From Labyrinthula sp. Ha (taxonomy: Eukaryota > Sar > Bigyra > Labyrinthulida > Labyrinthulaceae), in assembly GCA_015227615.1 (NCBI GenBank), contig JAALGZ010000026.1:1-64000 (forward strand): DNA of 64,000 nucleotides, in the 5' to 3' direction. Within the stretch, counting starts at the first letter, position 1; each line of letters starts with the position of its first letter. The notes below the pieces were generated by a model, which did no database searches, had not been told where the DNA came from, and saw only the letters and a list, made by a program, of their open reading frames with translations. Position numbers and translations under genes: made by a program. This document shows, in pieces, positions 56,001-64,000 of the stretch.

Positions 56001-58640
56001 CAGGTAACTGTTACCAATTTACATAAATAATCAAACATTCATATTCTACCCTCAATAACATCACTAATTTCACTATTTCCTGTAGGAAAAAATCAGTATT
56101 TGAAACAGAAAAAGGTTTGGTACTTTGCCTTTCATAATTTTAAAGTTCCAATAAAACATATGTACTTTTTATGACTAGTTAGTCTGGTTTTCTATTCGGT
56201 AATATGTGTAATTTAATGTTTTTCTCAAGAAATTTAAGGCTTAAGTATCTGTACCAGATATCATGAAGCATATCCCAAATCTTAAGTACTGGAATAACAG
56301 AATAAGCATCTTTGTAAGAAAAATACGATTCTTCAAATATTCTAATAGCTGAAGTTTCCCTGTACAGAGTTATTGGTTCTCCAAAATGTCTTTAATGATG
56401 CTTCAAACTCTCCGTTTGATTAGGTTGCCACTAGTATTAGCTGATGTAATGTAACTAATAAATTAAGCTCTGTGAATATATGTTTAGACCTGTAGCTGTA
56501 TTTGGTAAAAAGATTATTTTACAAGTAACCTATTCTACCAATTGCGGGAAATAGGGGTAAATTAGTACTTAATAGTTATAAAATGTTTTGCATAAACGTT
56601 AAGATAAGCGAGGAAAACCGTTCTTATTGTATTAGCCCAAAAAAGAAAAGAAAAAAGTTGATGCTTGATATTTTTAGCAAGATTTTAACTCAATTAAAAA
56701 AACAGTAAGAGAATAGCCAGTAGCCAGGGCATTAACAAAAAATAGAAAACTGTGGAGATCCTTGGCATATACCGAAAGCTTGCTCCCACTGCAAAAAATA
56801 CGTCATTACACCAATGGAAGTCATGGTGCAAAAACTTAAGGATATAATTGTTCAGAAAACAACTGGAAGTAAGTCTCCATCCATCTAAAATTTTTTCGGA
56901 ATCTACAGTTGCCACTTAGAGCAAAGGCTGTCAAATAACAGAACTCTCTACATGCGAAAAGAAATCTTTGTCCACTGAAACGCGCCATAACATTTAAAAA
57001 TGATTATGAAGATAAAACCGGAACTCCGCTCAAGAAAATAAACTGTCAAGATCGTTGAATGAAATCCGAAAGAGCAAATATAGAGATAATCTACACAGGT
57101 TGCATAGTAAGATCAGATATCTAAAATTTTTCTTGAGATCATGCCTTATACATCAAGAAACGGGAAATCAGTAATAAAACGTTAGTAGAACTCAGAAACT
57201 CAAGATAATAGGTTGAAATTCTTGCACCCAGTTTAAAACATTTCATTCGAATGTGTTCTAAATAGCAACTGAATTCTTATTGTCCGAGAGCAAAATAAAC
57301 CTTGTGTCGCAGTCCACGGGAAGAGCTACTACCCGGAAGGAAGGCTTTAGAAGTTGGATTCAGGGTTTAATAAACAAAATCAATAATGCCCAAGAACCAA
57401 AAACTTTGCAACCGCTCAGTTAGATTACAACTAAGAACCCTTTTTCGTCAGCAATAGCTCAGTAGGCTGTATGCACTTATTCACGATAAAAAGATTTCGT
57501 TTGTTTTTAATGAAAATGCATAACTGGTCCTGACTCAAGAATTTGGTTATATGTTCTATATACTAACGATACTAGAACACCAGTCTTTTTCATGCATAAT
57601 GGTTGTAAAGAACTAGTCTCAATGGCCTCAAGCAGATATCAACTTTTAAAAAATACTAAACTGGCAAAAAATATTTACTTCGTCGAGTAGGAGAGGCAAA
57701 ATGTTAGTTTCCAAATCTTGTTACTTGAAGTGCCTTCTCGTTTATATAACAAAGTGAATATCCTCAAATCGACCGAGACAATTCAGACAAAAAATTAGCT
57801 GGAGTCATTGTTCCCAGCAAATGCATTCGAACTGTGCTTTTTTTCTTTCTTGATGTGAACATGATTCAATTGCCGAAAAGAAATAGATTATATTCTATAA
57901 TTGCACGTGCTAAGTTTTGTGTTTAGCAGTTGACCGAAGGATGTTTGGTTACATAAAAACTGGAGAATCGTTGCAGCAACCTGCGCAGAAGGTGAGTAAC
58001 TAAACGTGAAAGCGTAATCTTCACTCCGCAAACAATTAATGTGAGGTAGCTTGTATCCCTGCTGCTGCTGCTGTAGTAGCTCAGGAATAGGTGAACTAAA
58101 GTCAAACGTTTCTTCCTACAAAAAATAGTTCTAAAGCGTTGGGTCACATTTTAATTTTTTGTTTATGGAACTGTCTGAGCAAGTGAAAGATATGTTCTAC
58201 CATTTTAATAAAATGCTTTACATAAGTTTTATATTTTGTAAGAGACTCTTGGCTCTGTGTGAAGAAAATTCTGCTGCATCACAAGTAGGGGCCGCCGTTT
58301 GCAATCGAGAAATAAGTTATTGACGGGAACTCTCGGGAAGGTTTAAACTCTAAGGAATTAGTGGTACTGAGCTGGAAACGGGATGAGAGCTATAGAGTTA
58401 AGTCTCGACAGCGTTCCCTTATCACAAGTATTCATAAAACAGATGCAGAATCTAAATACACCTTGCACACGTACAGCACTACAATTGGTTTGATTCACGA
58501 TATATTATAGGCGTTCAAGGTTGTGAAATATTCGATATCACGATATCAGGTTAAGAGGCGAAACATCCCAAAACAGATTCGAATTGAAAATATGGTATCT
58601 AGGAAACTGGGAACAAAAAAATAATAAATAATAAAGGAGA
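53100..58640. other. 5.5-kb gene-empty stretch
   Basis: No gene supported; open frames are short and without family resemblance. A missing 5' exon of the EGF-7TM gene may lie at the left edge. Confidence 0.5.
58059..58073 (+). repeat. (CTG)5 microsatellite
   Basis: Five CTG units in non-coding DNA. Confidence 0.9.
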
Positions 58641-58642
58641 AA

Positions 58643-59962
58643 ATGTTGTTTGCTGTTGGTGCCGTGACCTCATCAAATAAAAGAAACTCTTTGGATAATG
58701 AGGACAGATATGTTGTCTCTGAACTGTCTCTTTCAAGTTCATCTAGCTATGAAAAAGCAGTGCTGGTGAGTATCTTTGATGGGCATGGAGGAAGTTCAGT
58801 TGCAGATCATCTAAAGAAGCAATTCCCTGTTAGGTTTGAAACCATTCTTATGTCAAAATTAGGTGATTATTCTCTTTGGAAAGAAATAGGAAACATTTTT
58901 TCCGAAATTGACACTGAAATTTACAGAAAAAATAAAGTTGCAAGGAAGAAGATATTGGAGGAACAGCAAGTTACATGCACCTGTCCATATGGAGAAAAAG
59001 AAGTCTTGTGCCCTTGTTTTCAAAAATACACTTCTATTCAATCTCGTTGTGGTTCAACAGCAACAAATATTCTTCTTCTAAGTGAACCCGAGTATTTGAC
59101 AATTTCCTGTTCCAATGTTGGTGATTCTGAAGCAATCCTTGTTTCATCAAGAAACTTGCTGTCTTCTTGTGCTGAGGAAAAAACAGATGTTTCTATTGAT
59201 TTATTTTTATATGAATATTTGGGTTTAAGAGTAAAAGAAGTCTACAAGAAATTGAAGTTTGAAATTTGGAATTTGTTTTCTTCCGAAAATCGTTTGGTTT
59301 ATCCACAAATAAAGGGAAAAAGTAAGCCTAAAAATTATATTCAAGAACTGACTAGATGTCATTCACCTGATTTGGATATATGCCCAGAAGAATATTTTCG
59401 CTTGCTGGACTTGAGAAATGTTCTGGGAAAGGAGGAAGTTGGTTTGAAAAGAACCTCAAACAGTAATGTTTACGTAGTTCGAAAAGGTTCCCATTCTGTA
59501 AATATGACAAGAGCATTTGGAAATCTTGGACAAAAAAAGTTTAAATCTGATGGGAAAATGGAAAAAAATTATTCTTCTATTTTATCTGAACCCAACACTT
59601 TTCGTCTTAAGATTGCAGAAGAACAGATTAAACACTTGAGATTTATTGTTTGCGGATCAGATGGCTTATGGAATAATTTGACTAAACAAGAAGTAAGCGT
59701 TTTAATTGAAGAAACAATCCGTATGAATATAGAAATTGTAAAAGAAAAAATTAAATATATGAGTAATGTAGAGTTAAATATGTTGAAAAGGTTCCCAGAA
59801 AAGAGTATTGAAGGTACAGTTTGTGAAAAGGAGTCAACTTTGATTCTCCTGGCTGAAATTTGTTCTAAAAATGTTTTAAACAAAGCACTAACAGCAAAAA
59901 AGAAAAAAGATGATATAACTCTTTCTATTATATTATTTGAATCATGTATATTATGTTTGTAA
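58643..59962 (+). CDS. PP2C-type (PPM) protein phosphatase with a Cys-rich insert
   Basis: A 439-residue metal-dependent serine/threonine phosphatase. Motifs in order: NEDR (19-22), VSIFDGHGG (42-50), CGSTATN (136-142), NVGDSEAIL (158-166), MTRAFGN (288-294), SEPN (335-338), VCGSDGLWNNL (346-356) and KDDITLS (412-418). The metal-binding aspartates D46, D350 and D413 and the E20/D21 pair are all present, so activity is expected. It is longer than a minimal PP2C (~280-300). One insert (about 100-130) carries CTC and CPC pairs (C112, C114, C123, C125) resembling a small metal knuckle. A second insert of ~110 residues lies between GDS and MTRAFGN. Convergent with the Myb gene (121 bp). Ends in TAA. 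Confidence 0.93.
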   Translation: MLFAVGAVTSSNKRNSLDNEDRYVVSELSLSSSSSYEKAVLVSIFDGHGGSSVADHLKKQFPVRFETILMSKLGDYSLWKEIGNIFSEIDTEIYRKNKVARKKILEEQQVTCTCPYGEKEVLCPCFQKYTSIQSRCGSTATNILLLSEPEYLTISCSNVGDSEAILVSSRNLLSSCAEEKTDVSIDLFLYEYLGLRVKEVYKKLKFEIWNLFSSENRLVYPQIKGKSKPKNYIQELTRCHSPDLDICPEEYFRLLDLRNVLGKEEVGLKRTSNSNVYVVRKGSHSVNMTRAFGNLGQKKFKSDGKMEKNYSSILSEPNTFRLKIAEEQIKHLRFIVCGSDGLWNNLTKQEVSVLIEETIRMNIEIVKEKIKYMSNVELNMLKRFPEKSIEGTVCEKESTLILLAEICSKNVLNKALTAKKKKDDITLSIILFESCILCL

Positions 59963-60083
59963 AAAATAATAAAACAAAAGTCTTACAGGTTTAATAAATG
60001 TGTATGCCACTAACTTAAAAAACTCTACGTGTGTTTATTCATATTACTGACCACTGAAACGTCACATATCCTTTACGATTTCT

Positions 60084-60671
60084 TTATATCTCTAAGCTTT
60101 GAGAAGTATTTACTTCAAGTAATACTTTTTCGGCTATTTCCTTAGCTAGATCTCCAGCGCCACTGTGTGAAACCTTCGATCGACCGCTTGACCAGCCATG
60201 AGCAGATAGAATTCGTCGTCCTTTATCTTTTACTTGATAATATGTTCGATCTGGGAAACTTTCTTCCTTAATACCTCGCCAATTATTTCCAAACTTTTCT
60301 ATTCCTTTCCATAAGGAACTGCACTCTTGTTTAGTCCACTTGGTTCTTTTCTGTCGTTTCTTCTTTTCTTGGTTTACTAGAAAAAATTCATCGCTTTGTA
60401 CAGAGTGTGTATCAGAATGTGTAACAGTAGAAAAAAGCTCTTCTTCAGATTCTAAAAAGACGTCAATTGAGTCGCAGGATTGTCTCTTTCCTACTTTAAA
60501 CTCGTTACACCCGACTGCGGCTTGATGTACTCCAAAGTTCGGGAAATAGCGGTCGAAAGTAAATGGAGAAATCGGAGTTAGTCCTGAGTTGTTAAAGTTG
60601 TTAGAAAACAAAGGTTGTGGAGCTCTATTTCTTTCAAATAAAGGTTTTTGAAATTGTACTTGAGTTTGCAT
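60084..60671 (-). CDS. Single-repeat Myb/SANT DNA-binding protein
   Basis: A 195-residue protein. Residues about 110-155 form one Myb repeat: TKWTKQECSSLWKGIEKFGN, NWRGI, then DRTYYQVKDKGRRIL. The three tryptophans W112, W121 and W131 have Myb spacing, and the third helix (QVKDKGRR) resembles the V.LKDKWR of telobox/TRF-type Myb proteins. A basic cluster KKKRQKR (103-109) just before it could be a nuclear localisation signal. The N-terminal 90 residues are Q/F/N-rich and acidic-serine-rich, as in activation regions. Likely a nuclear DNA-binding protein; telomere or promoter binding is a guess from the third helix. The ATG at 60671 follows an A-rich leader. Confidence 0.88.
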   Translation of the reverse strand: MQTQVQFQKPLFERNRAPQPLFSNNFNNSGLTPISPFTFDRYFPNFGVHQAAVGCNEFKVGKRQSCDSIDVFLESEEELFSTVTHSDTHSVQSDEFFLVNQEKKKRQKRTKWTKQECSSLWKGIEKFGNNWRGIKEESFPDRTYYQVKDKGRRILSAHGWSSGRSKVSHSGAGDLAKEIAEKVLLEVNTSQSLEI

Positions 60672-60679
60672 TACTTTTT

Positions 60680-63600
60680 CTTATTTCAGGTTTCACAAAT
60701 ATGTTTTGTTCCTAGTCCCTGTAACCGGCGATGTGGTTCAGTAATGTTCGGAGGTGCACAATGTCCAAAACACCATTTCGCATTACTGTGAATTAAAATA
60801 GAAAAAATACAGTAAGGCATGTGAAGAATAAACCCATTTGTGAGCGAGATTATTACATATAATATACAAAATAGAGTCTCGAAATATAAAAGAAAATTAG
60901 TTTTGATTTACAGGGGGTAATAGAGCTTTAGCGTATTTTTTTTTTCTTCTTCTGAGCTATCTGACTTTAGGTTGTGATTACATGTAAACAAGAAGTAAAA
61001 AAAACTAAAATGAGAACTATTGGTGTTGGTAAAGTTTTACTGTCGTCTGGTTTTATGTATCTAACGCAGTACACAATATTGTTATTTCTTTATTATTTCT
61101 TTGTATACTTTAAGAAATGGGGTTAGTGTTGACCATAACAGATAAGAACACAAATTCTTTCTTGGACCTGTATAATTGAACTGACTTTTTCTGGTCCAAA
61201 AACTATATGTAATAACCGGTATATAATTAAAGGTTGTATTTTGACGCCAAAAATTCGATGGGAAGAAAGTAAAATTTCTAAACTGAGAAATCGTGTATTC
61301 CAGGAAATGACCAGCATTGGCCTGAGATTATAAAGAAACCAGTATATATGAAATTGGAATATCGAGAGACAAGATAGTGAAAGTATGAACGGGATTAAGG
61401 GTTTTAGCTTATCTGTCTCCTCTCGTGGGTCCTGACTCATAGATTAATGATGATCATAGGTATGCAGAGAAAAAACAGCGACCTACACATGTAAAATGAA
61501 TACTAAGAATAGAGAAGACTCTGCAACGGTTCCTTTTACCATATATTTTGATATCATCCTCACTTACTTTACAATTATTAGTATGTTCTATCATATGAGA
61601 AAGATAATATACGGAAACCATGAATGAAAGCATCTATTGCAACTCCTGGAATTCTTTATTCCTACATATTTGCGATCATGATCATTTCGCCTTAGATGCC
61701 TAATATTGAAACCACTTGAAGTACGCTACCTATTGAATCCTAAAAAATCATAGAAGGACAACTAAAGAATCCTTAACTTGAAATTCAGTTCATATTAGCC
61801 AGAATCGTAAATAAGGCAATAAATGAAGTCTCTGCTCTTGTCGCAAAATATGTTATTACTGCTTCCAGGGGCATATTTTTGGGTCTTGGCTGTCAAATTC
61901 CCTATTATTGACTTGAGACATTTCTTCGTCTCCTGTGATTCTTGTCTCGGTTTGTGGGAAGAGAAGACATGTGTATCACCTTCATGAACCCGAAAGCAAC
62001 TATAAGAATATTGACGCCGTTATTGGAACAAACGTTATAATGTAGTTAAGACATCACGAATAATTTAATTACCACTTCATTTTAACTATTTAGACGAGAT
62101 AGGGCACTGGTAGCCCTATTTTATATTTTTGCATATACTTGTGTTCCCCAAACTCTTCTTCGCAATGACCAATGTTGTCGCTTAACTATTTTGGTTTATC
62201 TCTAAGTGCATACATTGAGTTACCCTAATGGGAAGTCTAGTATGGGTTGCCTCTAATTAGTACAATAGTTACATTTGTAATCTTCACGACACCGGATTCA
62301 AGAGTTGCGACGATCGGTTGCTGGGAAGTTGGTAGAATAGTATTACAGAGTACATGGGCGAGGGAACGAATAACACTGTACTTGGACATTCCCATATAAT
62401 ATACCAGCCAATAATTAATATCAAATAGTGACTACTTCAGGGTTGCAATTTCAAAGAATATCTTGAATTACTTAGATCTCAGATTTTCCGTTTTCTAGTT
62501 TCAACTTCGACAATATTCTAAATCCAAAAGAAATTGTCATACTCGATTTTCCAACAACAACTCATTAGCTCCTGGATTCTAAACTAGTAATACAAACTTA
62601 CGTGATATATTTGGGACAATTGTATCTCTATGACGACGAGCGAGGGTAACGTGAAAGCCCGGATATGTTTCTAGCAGGAAGTATATATTGTATTGGCTTC
62701 GAAGGGTCTATAATTTGACATCTGCTGCAGTGTCAGCGACAACTTGTGACCTAATGACTCTACTTCGGGCAATTAAAACTCGATTAGCGGATTAGTAGTG
62801 CAATTAAGTAGGACAGCAAACTAATACAATGGGAATAATTAATGTTACAAGCCTTTGGTATGGTTTTCACTTAGCTGCTTAACTCTATAATATTTGATGC
62901 ACTCTCTGATGAGTAGAATTATTCTTTTTCTTGTAAGCCTTTTTCTACTTGAGTCAATTGACTATTCATCTGCCCGAAATTCCTTTTGGTTGAACTTCTA
63001 GTGGTGCATGTGCTCAGAACCTCAAGTGGTTGGTTCCATTTAGAAGGTTCCTTCCCTCTTGATCGACTTTGGATTTGGCCGGCAACGTACTAAAATGTAT
63101 TCTTATTTTGTCTCATTTTTTGGCGTTCAACTATTAACCCAAAATAATATCTACAATTAGGTTTCCCACTACAGGACTAATAGTGCTGCATTTGCTTAAA
63201 CTAATAACTAACGTATTTATAAAAAGTTTCACCTCAGTAAAAAGTGTACTAAAGCTGATTCATTTTACTCATTGTGTCCTTGGCATTATTAAGATGCTGT
63301 TGTGAAAATATCTTGTATTACTCTAGCTGGATGACTAGATAATTTTCCAGCAAGTGTTTATTTAAACTATACAAGTTTGAAGAGAACTGGACTAAAGAAA
63401 ACTCAGTCTTTTTTTTGCAATTCTACCAATTCTAGGTTAATACTTTTAGCCAATCATTTACTGAGTTTCTTTTCTGGAAAATCCAATATCTCGGTATATC
63501 TACTGGCTCAGATCAGAGTACCCTGTTGCAAGAGTCTCATTGTGTAAACGACTAAATCACGAATACTACATATTTGGTGGTACACTCAGCACACCTAAAA

Positions 63601-64000
63601 ACTTGAACATAAATGGCAGCTCCTTCTTAGAGATTCTATGAACTATACATGGTTGCTCAACAGGTTATAAAGAAGAAGTTTAACATCGACAGCCCTGTTT
63701 GCCTTGTACATGTCCTAATTTTCTGATGAAGTAATATCCGAGTTTAGCTGTTTAAAGGATTTCAATGACATAAACAGATAACTATTCAACCTGCATATTA
63801 AGAAAAAATTGATGGTTTGAAACAGAGAGTTACGAAGGTGCAAAAGAGTAATACCCACTTCATGGCCTAATATATTAAGTCATACTACCCTGAGGAGATA
63901 TTGCCATATCAATAATAAGGTCTTATTAAAGATAGCGCGCTTTCCACAAAGTGGTCAACCTTCCATTTAGAATATATAGTTTTTGACATGTAATATATCC
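60680..64000. other. 3.3-kb gene-empty stretch
   Basis: No supported gene to the window end. One 105-codon frame (61123-61440, minus) shows no family resemblance. Confidence 0.5.

Noticed and set aside
57440-57520. tRNA-like D-arm text (AATAGCTCAGTAGGC)
   Set aside because: No matching acceptor stem, anticodon arm or GTTC T-loop at proper spacing could be found.
61123-61440. 105-codon minus-strand frame
   Set aside because: No family resemblance, leucine/isoleucine-rich composition typical of chance frames, and no A-rich leader or gene-like context.

Overview
The window is AT-rich eukaryotic nuclear DNA, most likely from a microbial eukaryote (protist). The evidence is mostly intronless genes for plainly eukaryotic proteins (a TKL kinase, a ubiquitin-conjugating enzyme variant, a PP2C phosphatase, a Myb protein, a BTB protein, an EGF-7TM protein), extremely short candidate introns of 29-30 nt, and relics of Ty3/gypsy, Ty1/copia and LINE elements. 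The genes use the standard code, with TAA and TGA both ending them. I cannot name the lineage from sequence alone.

Host genes sit in five compact islands. Island 1 (1-2.5 kb): two tandem paralogous secreted 8-cysteine proteins that look GPI-anchored, then a TKL-type kinase on the other strand. Island 2 (13.2-17.1 kb): a UEV/MMS2 gene, a spliced isochorismatase-fold gene whose catalytic cysteine is replaced by glycine, and a beta-propeller-like protein. Island 3 (36.6-38 kb): one unrecognised protein. Island 4 (50.6-53.1 kb): a BTB-like protein convergent with an EGF-7TM protein. Island 5 (58.6-60.7 kb): a PP2C phosphatase convergent with a Myb protein. Within islands, neighbours are about 85-190 bp apart. 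Between islands lie 5-20 kb of gene-empty DNA and decayed mobile elements.

The most notable feature is a broken but readable Ty3/gypsy chromovirus-like element at 17331-24881 (minus strand). Both LTRs and a 4-bp target duplication are visible. Reading 5' to 3' on the minus strand it holds gag, a protease-like part, RT, RNase H, integrase and a chromodomain-like part. Between these and the 3' LTR it carries two extra modules: a SANT/Myb-like domain and an MT-A70-type adenine methyltransferase (DPPY motif). An LTR retroelement carrying an MT-A70 methyltransferase next to a DNA-binding domain is not an architecture I know as standard.

Three older Ty1/copia relics (about 32.45-35.0, 41.8-46.6 and 48.35-50.3 kb), LINE relics (3.5-4.7 and 39.0-41.3 kb, two sharing a related 3' end) and one unidentified coding-like relic (25.6-27.5 kb) fill much of the rest. 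No rRNA, convincing tRNA or CRISPR array was found.
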